From Flavilitoribacter nigricans DSM 23189 = NBRC 102662 (GTDB lineage Bacteria; Bacteroidota; Bacteroidia; Chitinophagales; Saprospiraceae), in NCBI RefSeq assembly GCF_002646595.1, contig NZ_PDUD01000042.1, forward strand, positions 53,275 to 117,274: a DNA stretch of 64,000 nucleotides. The letters run 5' to 3'. The translations under genes and the position numbers were made by a program. The notes beneath the pieces were generated by a model. The model was not told the DNA's origin. It saw only the letters and a list, made by a program, of their open reading frames with translations, and ran no database searches. Below are positions 17,165 to 26,449 of the stretch, one piece after another. Numbering within the stretch: the stretch's first letter is position 1; each line of letters opens with the position of its first letter.

Positions 17165-18478
17165 TCAATGCACATGGGTGTGCGCGTGCAGATCGTGCGT
17201 GTGACCAATTCCTTCAACTGTATAATCGAACTGGATCTCACTTAATTTGTGGTGATCCGCCAGTGCATAGTGCTCAAATAAGGTACGTGTTCCTCCGTTA
17301 TTGATGATCTGGGCAAAAATGCCGTAGTCTCCCCCGAATGCATCATCCGTTGGATTATTGGGTATCCGGGTAATGGTATGGGCGTGGTTCCAGGTTTCAA
17401 TGCCCTGACCCACCGGATTTTCCATATTGTACTCCACCCACAGGTAAGGGTTGTAAATACGATAATAGAACTGCGTAGTCGCCGAAGGAGTGGTGACATT
17501 ATCGATCCAGACAAAGTAAGTATCCTCGATATTGGCGAAAACATCGGACCACCATTCATCGGCAAAGGTAGTTTCCAAATTATAAACGTATTCCTGCATC
17601 AACGCGATGAGGTTGGCCTGGGCGGTGGAAGTCATTTCGGAATATTTTAAACCCGTAGCAAATCCGGAATAGTCGTAATCGCCCCGGTAGGGATCGGGAT
17701 TGCCGTTCTGGCTGGCCGGACCGACCTTCAGACCCAGACTTCCCGTAGAGACCGCAGCGGCGAGTTCGTCCGTACTGAGCGTATTGTACAGTGCTAAAGC
17801 CAGATCCCGCTCATCGGCAAAAATGTCAAAACTGGTCCCATTGTAAGTTTCCGTGGTTGGTTCTCCGCCCAGAAAGGCCGGTACCATGGAAATCTGATCA
17901 CCGTGCACCAGAAAAGTAATGGCGCAATGGTGGCCGTCGATCTGAAATCCCCAGGACCCGCTGGTTTCCGGATCGCCGAACATATCAATCGAGTAATAAT
18001 CCGGATGCCACATGCCGGAATTGATCTCACTCAGGAAGCCTTCGGCCAGGGTGGTGATCTCGTCGACTTTTTGGTAACCGGCATCACTCAGGAACTGTTG
18101 GAGCAACGTTTTGAAAAGTACGAGTTGCGCATCGGAAAGGTCGCCATAAGTGATCCCATCCCGGTTATTGTTGGCCGGCGTGTTGTGCCAGAGATAAACT
18201 CGCTCGTCATCCAGGCAGGTGCTACCGGTCTCCAGTAAACTTTCGGAAAGGGAATTCCGAAAAGCGAGTATGGCCTGTTGTAAATTTTGAATAACGGCAG
18301 TGGAAGAGATCGCTACCGTGCCTTCCGTTGAACAATCCACCACCACGGGATCATCCGTATTTCCACCGTCATCCGCAATTTCAGTTTCCTGGCAGGCGCT
18401 CAATCCACCGATCAATAAGCTTAGTACCAGAAGCAAATAAAACTTATGCCCATTTAATTTTTTGAGATTGTTTTTCAT
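17165..18478 (-). CDS. DUF3500 lipoprotein with histidine-rich C-terminus
   Basis: The 437-residue product has a lipoprotein signal (LLLVLSLLIGGLSAC). The body matches the DUF3500 pattern: VYLWHNTPANNNRDGITYGDL, a stretch with SDAGYQKVDEI, YSIDMFGDPETSGSWGFQIDGHH and a late YNPYLWVEYN. The function of DUF3500 is not established. The last residues, HTHDLHAHTHVH, hold six histidines in twelve positions, and GHH occurs in the core, so metal binding is plausible but unproven. The neighbour at 18594 is divergent. Confidence 0.8.
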   Translation of the reverse strand: MKNNLKKLNGHKFYLLLVLSLLIGGLSACQETEIADDGGNTDDPVVVDCSTEGTVAISSTAVIQNLQQAILAFRNSLSESLLETGSTCLDDERVYLWHNTPANNNRDGITYGDLSDAQLVLFKTLLQQFLSDAGYQKVDEITTLAEGFLSEINSGMWHPDYYSIDMFGDPETSGSWGFQIDGHHCAITFLVHGDQISMVPAFLGGEPTTETYNGTSFDIFADERDLALALYNTLSTDELAAAVSTGSLGLKVGPASQNGNPDPYRGDYDYSGFATGLKYSEMTSTAQANLIALMQEYVYNLETTFADEWWSDVFANIEDTYFVWIDNVTTPSATTQFYYRIYNPYLWVEYNMENPVGQGIETWNHAHTITRIPNNPTDDAFGGDYGIFAQIINNGGTRTLFEHYALADHHKLSEIQFDYTVEGIGHTHDLHAHTHVH

Positions 18479-18593
18479 ATTGGGTGTGATTGTGATTTAT
18501 AATTTTTGTAATTCATCACAAACCTCCGTTCATTTGGGTACTGTTGCTGAAATTGGTGGTGAATACGGTTTTTTCTGTGGTAGAAACTTAAAA

Positions 18594-19721
18594 ATGAATA
18601 GAAAAATAATTTTTGAGCGTGGATCCTGGTCACTGGTGCGGGCGGATGAACCCGAAAAGGAATTTGTGGAACTACTGGTGCGTACCGTTTGGGGCACTCC
18701 CGGAAAGACCTTATACCAGCATCTGGATACCCGGCAACGGATCGGGCAATTGCAACGAGCCACCTACATCAATCTAATGCGGTCGGGGAAAGCGCTGGCG
18801 GGCATGACGCTGTGCCGCCGGACTACTCCGGAAGGCAATCACACGGCGGATGCCTATTACATCCGCTACCTGTCTTTCACGGAGCGTCTGCGCAATAAAA
18901 AGGCCGCCAAAAACCGGCTGGTGCCCGATGGCAGTTTTGTGATCCATCCGCGTAGCTTCATCAAAAACCAGTTGTTCGAGTTGTTTTCCCGGCCCGAACT
19001 GATCGCTCCGGTATCGGCCGACTATGCTCGTGCATTTTATTACGCTTATGTGGAATCGGAAAACCAGCGCTCCCTACAGATCTGCAGCGCCTTCGGATTT
19101 CAAAAGGTCCGCAGTTTTCGTACCCTGCCGTTCAGTCGGTTCTTTCCAAAACGGGACGCTGGTGTGCGTAAGATCCGTCCGCAGGAGCAGGAGGCCATCC
19201 GGCAGTCCGTTAGTGCGCAACACCGCGATCATCATCTCTTTTTTCCGGACCATCTTTTCCAGGATGATCACTATTATGTACTGCAACGCGAGGGACAGAT
19301 CGTCGCCGGCTTACGCGCTATGCCGGTAAACTGGGTGATCAATCATTTACCCGGATTTTCCGGTAAACTCACTTTGAACCTGGTGCCGCACCTGCCACTG
19401 CTTTCCCGTTTATTCAATCCGAAGGACTTTCGCTTCGCCGCTTTCGAGGGCATATACCTCCGGCCGGGTTACGAAGCGGAGATCTTCACCCTGATGGAGG
19501 GTGTACTGGCGGAACTAGGCCTGCATACCGGCATGCTCTGGCTGGATGACGCCAGTGAGCGTTACCGCTTCTTTTTGCAGTCCGGCAAGCTGGGGCTGTT
19601 ACACCATCTGGAAAAGCCCTCTCCGGTGAATATCCTGATCCGTTTCGCCGATCCCGATCCGGCTACGGTGGAAGCCTATCGCAACGCGCCGGTCTATATT
19701 TCGGCGCTGGATCTGACCTAG
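18594..19721 (+). CDS. Conserved hypothetical, possible GNAT-like protein
   Basis: The ATG at 18594 gives a 375-residue soluble protein (MNRKIIFERGSWSLVRADEPEKEF). An in-frame ATG at 18462 overlaps the start of the divergent DUF3500 gene and adds an unlikely segment, so it was not chosen. The sequence contains features loosely like acetyltransferase folds (RAFYYAYVESENQRSLQICSAFGFQKVR at about 145-175, and YYVLQREGQIVAGLRAMPVNW at about 220-240), suggesting two GNAT-like halves. I do not recognise the family with confidence. There is no signal peptide or membrane segment. Confidence 0.7.
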   Translation: MNRKIIFERGSWSLVRADEPEKEFVELLVRTVWGTPGKTLYQHLDTRQRIGQLQRATYINLMRSGKALAGMTLCRRTTPEGNHTADAYYIRYLSFTERLRNKKAAKNRLVPDGSFVIHPRSFIKNQLFELFSRPELIAPVSADYARAFYYAYVESENQRSLQICSAFGFQKVRSFRTLPFSRFFPKRDAGVRKIRPQEQEAIRQSVSAQHRDHHLFFPDHLFQDDHYYVLQREGQIVAGLRAMPVNWVINHLPGFSGKLTLNLVPHLPLLSRLFNPKDFRFAAFEGIYLRPGYEAEIFTLMEGVLAELGLHTGMLWLDDASERYRFFLQSGKLGLLHHLEKPSPVNILIRFADPDPATVEAYRNAPVYISALDLT

Positions 19722-19861
19722 CGCGTGCCTGCAGGATCCCCGGATTATCAAAAAAAGATTAAAAAACGGACTAAAACTATCAGGCTGAGGCCCTGCATCA
19801 GTGTAGTTTTGGAATACTACCGTCTATTGGTGAAACTAACGAAGACCAAAATCCTCTTTAC

Positions 19862-21826
19862 ATGCGATTGCTGCCAATTATTTTTTCCCTTTTTCTGCTT
19901 TTCAATCTGACCGCCCAGGACCTGCCCCGGGTACCATTCAATCATCCCGACCTGAGCGTAGACCTTGGTGTCGGCCTCTGGGCCTGGCCCCTGCCCATGG
20001 ATTACGATGAGGACGGGGACCTGGATCTGATCGTCGCCTGCCCGGACGTGCCCTACGATGGGATCTACTTTTTTGAAAACCCGGGGGGAGATGCGGAAAT
20101 GGCGGTATTTAAGCCCGCCGTCCGGCTGGGTGGCAGTGCGCGGAATTTGCAGTTGTCCGTTGTGGACGGTAAACCGCTTATCCTCGGTCCCGGCAAGGTA
20201 TACGAGAACTTTCGGGAAAAAGGCCTGGAGGAGGCCCGGTCCATTCCGCTGGAAATCGACCTGAAAGCAATGCACGGCCGTACCCGGGCCAATCAGTGGA
20301 AATATCTGGACTATGATGCGGATGGTGATCAGGACCTGATCATCGGTATCGGCGTGTGGGAAGATTACGGTTGGGATAACGCTTACAATGAGGACGGCCG
20401 GTGGAAAAACGGTCCCCTGCACGGATATGTCTATCTCGCAATCAATGAGGGAACGAATGACCGCCCCCGGTACGCTGAGCCCCGGAAACTGCTGGCGGGT
20501 ACCGAACCCATGGATGTTTACGGCATGCCTTCCCCCAGTTTTGCCGATTACGACGGCGATGGGGATCTGGATCTGATCTGTGGTGAATTTATGGACGGCT
20601 TCACCTACTTCCAAAATAAAGGTAGCCGGAGCAAGCCCGAATTCAAGGCGGGCGTTCGCCTGCAGCACCAAAAACGCGATATCCGGATGGACCTGCAGAT
20701 GATCACGCCGGTATCAATTGACTGGAATAAGGACGGGCACATCGACCTGATCGTCGGGGATGAAGACGGCCGGGTAGCCTTGGTGAAAAATACCGGTCAA
20801 TTGAAAAATGGGACCCCGGTATTCCTGCCACCGCAATATTTCCAGCAGGAAGCCACGGATCTCAAATTCGGAGCCCTGGTCACGCCCTTCAGCTACGACT
20901 GGGATGGTGACGGCGATGAAGATCTGATCTGCGGCAACACGGCGGGCTACATCGGATTCATCGAAAACCTGGACGGCGGTACTTCCCCGCGCTGGGCGCC
21001 ACCCCGCTATCTGGAAGCGGACGGACAGGTGATCCGCCCGATGGCCGGAGGCAACGGATCAATCCAGGGACCCTGCGAGGCGAAGTGGGGATACAGCACC
21101 TTGAGCGTAGCCGACTGGGATCAGGACGGTTTGCCGGATATCATGCTGAATTCTATCTGGGGCAAAGTAGTGTGGTACGAAAATGTAGGTACGCCCGGTA
21201 ATCCGCAATTAACGGCGGCGCGCCCCGTAACCGTAGAGTGGGAAGGTACCAACCCGAAACCGGAGTGGAACTGGTGGAGTCCGCAGGGGCAGGAACTGGC
21301 CACGCAGTGGCGCACGACTCCTTATATGATCGACTGGAATAATGATGGCCTGCAGGATCTGATCATGCTGGACCACGAAGGCTATTTGTCCTTTTTTGAG
21401 CGTTACCAGGATGACGCCGGCCAGTTGAAACTAAAAGCACCCGAGAGGATATTTCGGGGAAAAGGCGCCTCGGTATTCGACGCCAAGAACCGCGAACAGG
21501 AAGGCCCCGCCGACAGTCTGCTCAAATTGAATAACCGGATCGGCGGGAGCAGCGGTCGCCGGAAATTCTGTTTTGTCGACTGGGACCGGGACGGCCGCCT
21601 GGACCTGCTGGTGAACAGCGTTAGTGTCAACTTCTTCAAAAATATGGGCGCCGACCGGGCCGGCCGCATTATGCTGCAGGACATGGGACCGCTCACGGAT
21701 ATGGAACTGGCCGGACATACCACCAGTCCGACCGTTGTCGATTGGGATAAAGACGGCGTACCGGACCTGCTCATCGGAGCGGAAGACGGTCGCTTTTATT
21801 ATCTGAAAAATCCGAATGGCCAGTGA
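19862..21826 (+). CDS. Secreted FG-GAP/VCBS repeat protein
   Basis: The 654-residue protein has a signal peptide (MRLLPIIFSLFLLFNLTAQ) and at least nine calcium-binding-type repeats of the form DxDxDGxxDL: DYDEDGDLDLI, DYDADGDQDLI, DYDGDGDLDLI, DWNKDGHIDLI, DWDGDGDEDLI, DWDQDGLPDIM, DWNNDGLQDLI, DWDRDGRLDLL and DWDKDGVPDLL. These are the blades of an FG-GAP (integrin-alpha-like) propeller and fill the whole mature protein. Such proteins are exported and probably bind ligands or glycans; no enzymatic domain is visible. A TAGTTTTG element at 19804-19811 is a plausible -7 promoter 51 bases before the ATG. Confidence 0.88.
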   Translation: MRLLPIIFSLFLLFNLTAQDLPRVPFNHPDLSVDLGVGLWAWPLPMDYDEDGDLDLIVACPDVPYDGIYFFENPGGDAEMAVFKPAVRLGGSARNLQLSVVDGKPLILGPGKVYENFREKGLEEARSIPLEIDLKAMHGRTRANQWKYLDYDADGDQDLIIGIGVWEDYGWDNAYNEDGRWKNGPLHGYVYLAINEGTNDRPRYAEPRKLLAGTEPMDVYGMPSPSFADYDGDGDLDLICGEFMDGFTYFQNKGSRSKPEFKAGVRLQHQKRDIRMDLQMITPVSIDWNKDGHIDLIVGDEDGRVALVKNTGQLKNGTPVFLPPQYFQQEATDLKFGALVTPFSYDWDGDGDEDLICGNTAGYIGFIENLDGGTSPRWAPPRYLEADGQVIRPMAGGNGSIQGPCEAKWGYSTLSVADWDQDGLPDIMLNSIWGKVVWYENVGTPGNPQLTAARPVTVEWEGTNPKPEWNWWSPQGQELATQWRTTPYMIDWNNDGLQDLIMLDHEGYLSFFERYQDDAGQLKLKAPERIFRGKGASVFDAKNREQEGPADSLLKLNNRIGGSSGRRKFCFVDWDRDGRLDLLVNSVSVNFFKNMGADRAGRIMLQDMGPLTDMELAGHTTSPTVVDWDKDGVPDLLIGAEDGRFYYLKNPNGQ

Positions 21827-21855
21827 GCGCCATTGATTAGGAGATTTAGCACCGC

Positions 21856-23736
21856 TCAAAATTTCCGCTGGAGCACATCCACGATCAAATGCATCAACTC
21901 CGTAGGGGAATTGGTGATGCCGAAGGCATAGGGCGGCGTACCGCGCGAGGGATCAAAATCCGAAATGTAAAAAATAGTGGGCGGCATTTGTCCCTGTCCG
22001 AGTTCAGCTACCATCCTTTTGAGGAATTCAATGCCCGCAGTGGGATCATTCCGGCGTTTTATATCGGAGATCACCACATCAAACGGCTGGGGCTTCCGCA
22101 GCAATTGGGCTTCCGCTTCCGCTTCGGTCAGGCAGTGTACCCGGTAATTGACATCCAGGGATTCGATAAAGCGGACCTCCGGTAAATTCTTCTCTTTACT
22201 TTCCTCGTAATCGCCGTCAATCCAGAGGATATCGATCTGCTCGCAGAATGCTTTGACGGTATTGAGCCGATCTTCCAGCGCTTTCTGTGCAGCTTCCACC
22301 GCTTTGGCTTTTTGCAGGTCAGCGGGACTCATGGATCTGGACCGGGTACGGGTTTTCGCCCGGCGGGCCTCGGCTTTATCCAGCAGGCTGAGGTCCTGGC
22401 TGAGCCGGTTGACAACGCTCATTAATTTCCGGCGACGCCCGGACTTGTAGGCTTCCCAGTCGAAACCGGTCAGGAAGGCCACCCCGGCCTGTACACCCCG
22501 GTAGAACAGATCCAGTTTTTCTTCATTGGTGAGGGCAAAATTCAACCAGTCGTGATCTCCGGTATTGATCTGGGCTACCAGTTGGTTGAGCTCGGGATTA
22601 TTGTAAATGTATTCGGCATCGCGCATATTGCGACTGGAATTGAAGGCGGCACCGATCAGTCCGAAGGTGCTCATGTCTTCCACCTTGTTGTAGGTAGTGC
22701 GGGAAAGCCCCAGCTTTACCCCGAAGGTGGGCCGGCGGGGCACTTTATCCCAGTTGTGGAAAATATCGATCGGGAAATTGGAGAGGATGCCCCCGTCTAC
22801 GAACATCACCTTGTCCGGAGTTTCGCCGTGGTAGTGCAGTTCGGATTCCCAAAGCTCATGCTTTCCAGGCAACTCCTGCCCCAGGTAGGGGTGTCTCTCC
22901 TGGAACCGGGCGGGGTCCCGGTACAATGGATGAAAAAACAGGGGTACGGCCATTGACGCCCGTACGTAATAGGCGGGATGGACTTCCTCCGGCTGGGAAA
23001 AATAAAGCGGCCCGTGTTTAGGCATGATGGTTTTGGACTCCGTGGTAATATCGGCGGCAACCAGGGCGAAGGGCCAGTCGTTCTCCCGTTCGGAGGCTTT
23101 GTCGGCCGGATAGATCATTTCCTGGAGCTCGTCCGGCAGGCTTTCCATTCTTTCCCGCAGTTCCTTTACGGTGCGGATCCCGTAGGATTCGATCGTGTCG
23201 GCGAGCCACTGGTAAAAAACATTTCCGGGATTCAGCCCCAGGTGTTTTTTGAAGTTGTCGATCACCTGCACCCCCCGGAAGGCCATATTGATCTTTCCTT
23301 TCCCCTTCATCAGGGCCTTGAAAAATTTCCGGGCGTCCTTATCGCCGTCCACAAAATTGAGGATATCGATCCCGGCGATGGCTTCCAGGATCTTTTCCGA
23401 TTTGGGTTTGGCGGGCACATCGGCTGCCGCCAGCATGACGGTATTGATCGCTCCGGCAGAGGTGCCGGCCATTTTCAGAAAACGGATACCGGCTTTTTCC
23501 AGAGCGTAGGTGAAACCGACCAGGGCAATCCCCAGTACGCCGCCGCCTTCCTGAACGAGGTCTACGTAACAGTTGCCGGCACTATCCCGGACGTCGGAAA
23601 AACTGAAGTTCGGATTTTCTTGTTTCTTTTTTGCGAGGTAGGGCAGGAGGACGTCTTCGATCTCTTTTTTGACATCCGGATGCTCGGTAAAATAGGCGAC
23701 CGATAGCTCAGCCTTTGGGGTTTTATCCTGTTTCAT
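21856..23736 (-). CDS. Patatin-like phospholipase fused to a receiver-like domain
   Basis: The 626-residue protein has a patatin domain at about 57-330, with the oxyanion glycine loop QEGGGVLG (62-69), nucleophile elbow GTSAG (Ser93) and the catalytic dyad Asp in DGG (Asp314). These residues cleave acyl chains from lipids. A basic, helical linker (about 430-495) leads to a C-terminal domain (about 500-626) that reads like a diverged response-regulator receiver: ILWIDGDYE (Asp507, Asp509), FDVVISDIKR (Asp558 at the phospho-acceptor place) and PPTIFYISDFD, ending FGITNSPTELMHLIVDVL. Similar receiver variants occur fused to TIR and other effectors in predicted conflict systems (recollection, not searched). 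No histidine kinase is adjacent. Possibly a regulated membrane-damaging effector (inference). Confidence 0.85.
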   Translation of the reverse strand: MKQDKTPKAELSVAYFTEHPDVKKEIEDVLLPYLAKKKQENPNFSFSDVRDSAGNCYVDLVQEGGGVLGIALVGFTYALEKAGIRFLKMAGTSAGAINTVMLAAADVPAKPKSEKILEAIAGIDILNFVDGDKDARKFFKALMKGKGKINMAFRGVQVIDNFKKHLGLNPGNVFYQWLADTIESYGIRTVKELRERMESLPDELQEMIYPADKASERENDWPFALVAADITTESKTIMPKHGPLYFSQPEEVHPAYYVRASMAVPLFFHPLYRDPARFQERHPYLGQELPGKHELWESELHYHGETPDKVMFVDGGILSNFPIDIFHNWDKVPRRPTFGVKLGLSRTTYNKVEDMSTFGLIGAAFNSSRNMRDAEYIYNNPELNQLVAQINTGDHDWLNFALTNEEKLDLFYRGVQAGVAFLTGFDWEAYKSGRRRKLMSVVNRLSQDLSLLDKAEARRAKTRTRSRSMSPADLQKAKAVEAAQKALEDRLNTVKAFCEQIDILWIDGDYEESKEKNLPEVRFIESLDVNYRVHCLTEAEAEAQLLRKPQPFDVVISDIKRRNDPTAGIEFLKRMVAELGQGQMPPTIFYISDFDPSRGTPPYAFGITNSPTELMHLIVDVLQRKF

Positions 23737-24050
23737 GATGACATTGGGTTTAGGTAGGTGTTGTCTTCCGGTTGAAAAACTTTAGATCAGAGCTGTTAAC
23801 GCGCCGAAAAGCTGTAATAAATTTAAGGAAAAAATTAAGCTTTGGAAAGGGCCGCTGAGCATTGAGCATCGGCGTGTAAACGTTTTTCGTAAACGACCGG
23901 ACCAAATACCGCTTAGTAGTTCTGCCAAATCAGGCTATTTTTGCTGAAGTTGTCTAAAGTTTTCTGCTATCGGTGAAAAGCCCGCCTTTTGGAGCCCAGT
24001 GAGGAAATTTTAGATAGCTTCGCTTAAATCAAAATAAAAAACCGACTAGT
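23737..24050. other. Divergent promoter region, no gene seen
   Basis: This 314-base AT-rich spacer lies between the divergent patatin-receiver and S9 peptidase genes and must carry both promoters. The only candidate element is a palindromic TAAATTTA at about 23818. No RNA gene or ORF was recognised. Confidence 0.4.
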
Positions 24051-26390
24051 ATGCAAAAAAAACATCACTGGGGAAGAAGTATCCCTCTATTGCTGATCAT
24101 GGGGTTGCTCTCCGGCTCGATGCTGTTGGCCCAAACACCTTACGAACCGGATGCACTGAAGGCTGAAGATTACGAAAAGGCCGAACAGGGCCTGTCCCAA
24201 TACACCCGGAATCTCGTATACGACGGCAGTGTGCGGGCCAAGTGGATCGATGAGAACCGTTTCTGGTACCGCAATAATGCCGCTGATGGAGAATTCTTCA
24301 TTTTGGTAGATATCTCAAAGAAGAGCCGGAAACGTGCATTCGATCACGGCAAACTGGCCGCAGCGCTATCAAAGGAGACCGGCGGCAAATACACAGCTTC
24401 CAATCTGCCTTTTTCCGGAATTGCATTTTCGGACGATCTGAAGACAGTCAGTTTCAATATGGGCCGCAGTCGTTACGTTTACGATCCGGCCAAAGGCACC
24501 CTGGATACCCAGAAGCCCGAACCGCGCGCCCCCCGCAATTCCATTCTTTCGCCGGACGGCAAAAAAGCCGCCTTCATTAAGGACTACAATCTCTACATTG
24601 AAGAACTGGCAAGCGGCGAGGTGACCCAGCTCACTACCGATGGGGTGGAAGATTTCGGCTACGCTACCAACAACGCCGGTTGGATCCAGCGGGAAAGCCC
24701 CGTACTGCTGTGGTCGCCCGATTCCAAAAAGATCGCCACCTTCCAGCACGACGGCCGGGGTGTGGGCGAAATGTACCTGGCGACTACCAATGTCGGGCAC
24801 CCCGAACTCAAAGCCTGGAAATACCCACTGCCGGGTGACAGTCTGATCTTCCGCATCGAGCGCGTGGTGATCCATCTGGACGACCAGCGGGTGGTGCGCC
24901 TGCAAATGCCGGCGGATCCGCACCGTTCTTCTACAACCGACCACATTGCCGGCTGGGGCGGAAAATTCCTGGATGTTGCCTGGAGTGAAGACAGCGAGGA
25001 ACTGGCCTTCCTGTCCAATTCCCGGGACCACCAGGAAGCTACCATGCGGGTGGCGGATCCCGCAACCGGAAAAGTGCGGACCGTTTATTCCGAAAAAGTA
25101 CCCACTTTTTACGAATCCGGCAACGGGGACGGTAACTGGCGTTTTCTGCCGGAATTCGACGCCTTCATCTGGTATTCCCAGAAAAGTGACTGGGGACATC
25201 TGTATCTCCACGATCTGAAAAGCGGAGAACTGACCAAAACGATTACCCAGGGCGACTGGAACGTGCTGGATATCCGGCATATCGACCGGGACAATAAGGT
25301 GATCTATTTTACGGGAGCCGGCCGGGAACCCGGTGATCCGTATTTCCAGTATTTCTACCGGGTCAATCTGGATGGTTCCGATCTGCAATTGCTCACGCCG
25401 GATAGTGCCAATCACGTAGTCAGCCTTTCCCCCGGCGGAGATTATCTGGTGGATGTTTATTCCACACCGACCGAGCCGCCGGTGAGCGTGGTACGCAACA
25501 TGCGGGGCGAGATCGTCCTGGAACTCGAACGCGCCGATATTACCAAACTCGTAGCTAGCGGCTGGCAGCCACCGATGCCCTTCAGTGTAAAGGCCCGCGA
25601 CGGGGAAACGGACCTCTACGGGCTGTTGTTCAAACCGGCGGATTTCGATCCCAATAAGAAATATCCCATCATCAACTATATCTATCCGGGGCCGCAATCC
25701 GGCAGTGTGGGTAGTCGGAGTTTCTCCCCATCCCGCCGCGATAATCAGGCCATTGCCAATCTCGGGTTCATTGTCGTTTCCCTGGATGCGATGGGAACGC
25801 CGATGCGGTCCAAATCTTTCCATACGGCCTATTACGGCAATATGGGCGATAACGGTCTGCCCGATCAGATCGCCGGCATGAAGCAACTGGCGGAGCGTTA
25901 CCCGTGGATCGACCTCGACCGGGCGGGCATTTACGGCCATTCCGGTGGTGGTTTTGCATCTACCGATGCCATCCTGCGTTATCCGGATTTCTTCAAAGTT
26001 GCCGTGAGCGGCGCCGGTAATCACGATAACCGGAACTACGAAGATGACTGGGGCGAAAAGTGGCAGGGGTTGTTGGTTGAAAATCCGGATGGGACCACCA
26101 ACTATGACAATCAGGCCAACCAGTTGCTGGTAGAGAACCTAAAGGGTAAACTCCTGCTGGCGCACGGCACCATGGACGATAACGTACCCTATTACAATAC
26201 CCTGCTTGTGGCAGATCGCCTCATTGCGGCCAATAAGGATTTTGACCTCGTCATGTTCCCCAACCGTCGGCACGGTTTCGGCAATGAACCCTATATGATG
26301 CGCAAACGCTGGGATTATTTTGTGGAGCATCTGCTCGGTGCGACACCGCCGAAAGAATACACCTTTAAGTATCTGCAGGTGCGGCCGTAA
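24051..26390 (+). CDS. S9 prolyl oligopeptidase family (DPP IV-type) exported peptidase
   Basis: The 779-residue protein has a signal peptide (LLLIMGLLSGSMLLAQ), a DPP IV-type N-terminal beta-propeller (about 100-530) and an alpha/beta-hydrolase domain (about 560-779). The catalytic triad is visible as Ser631 in GHSGGG, Asp709 in HGTMDDNV and His741 in RRHGF. The more usual DPP IV motif is GWSYGG, so the elbow is slightly atypical. The enzyme is expected to remove dipeptides after proline or alanine from peptides in the periplasm. It is transcribed alone and ends at a strong hairpin shared with the convergent spermidine-synthase-like gene. Confidence 0.93.
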   Translation: MQKKHHWGRSIPLLLIMGLLSGSMLLAQTPYEPDALKAEDYEKAEQGLSQYTRNLVYDGSVRAKWIDENRFWYRNNAADGEFFILVDISKKSRKRAFDHGKLAAALSKETGGKYTASNLPFSGIAFSDDLKTVSFNMGRSRYVYDPAKGTLDTQKPEPRAPRNSILSPDGKKAAFIKDYNLYIEELASGEVTQLTTDGVEDFGYATNNAGWIQRESPVLLWSPDSKKIATFQHDGRGVGEMYLATTNVGHPELKAWKYPLPGDSLIFRIERVVIHLDDQRVVRLQMPADPHRSSTTDHIAGWGGKFLDVAWSEDSEELAFLSNSRDHQEATMRVADPATGKVRTVYSEKVPTFYESGNGDGNWRFLPEFDAFIWYSQKSDWGHLYLHDLKSGELTKTITQGDWNVLDIRHIDRDNKVIYFTGAGREPGDPYFQYFYRVNLDGSDLQLLTPDSANHVVSLSPGGDYLVDVYSTPTEPPVSVVRNMRGEIVLELERADITKLVASGWQPPMPFSVKARDGETDLYGLLFKPADFDPNKKYPIINYIYPGPQSGSVGSRSFSPSRRDNQAIANLGFIVVSLDAMGTPMRSKSFHTAYYGNMGDNGLPDQIAGMKQLAERYPWIDLDRAGIYGHSGGGFASTDAILRYPDFFKVAVSGAGNHDNRNYEDDWGEKWQGLLVENPDGTTNYDNQANQLLVENLKGKLLLAHGTMDDNVPYYNTLLVADRLIAANKDFDLVMFPNRRHGFGNEPYMMRKRWDYFVEHLLGATPPKEYTFKYLQVRP

Positions 26391-26405
26391 TAAATGTAGT
26401 TTCGA

Positions 26406-26436
26406 CTTCCGGTCGGCAGCCCTTGCCGACCGGAAG
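26406..26436. terminator. Bidirectional hairpin between convergent genes
   Basis: CTTCCGGTCGGCA (26406-26418) pairs perfectly with TGCCGACCGGAAG (26424-26436) around a 5-base loop. It lies 15 bases after the S9 peptidase stop and 13 bases from the stop of the convergent gene. There is no T tract, so it may stall polymerase or protect 3' ends rather than act as a classical intrinsic terminator. Confidence 0.7.
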
Positions 26437-26449
26437 CTGGAGCTATCCA

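Noticed and set aside
18462..18593. N-terminal extension of the 18594 gene giving a hydrophobic start
   Set aside because: The ATG at 18462 overlaps the coding start of the divergent DUF3500 gene, and the extension lacks a proper signal peptide.
24369..26024. Open frame of 551 codons on the minus strand
   Set aside because: It lies wholly antisense to the S9 peptidase gene, whose catalytic motifs are intact; it has no family features and is a codon-bias shadow.
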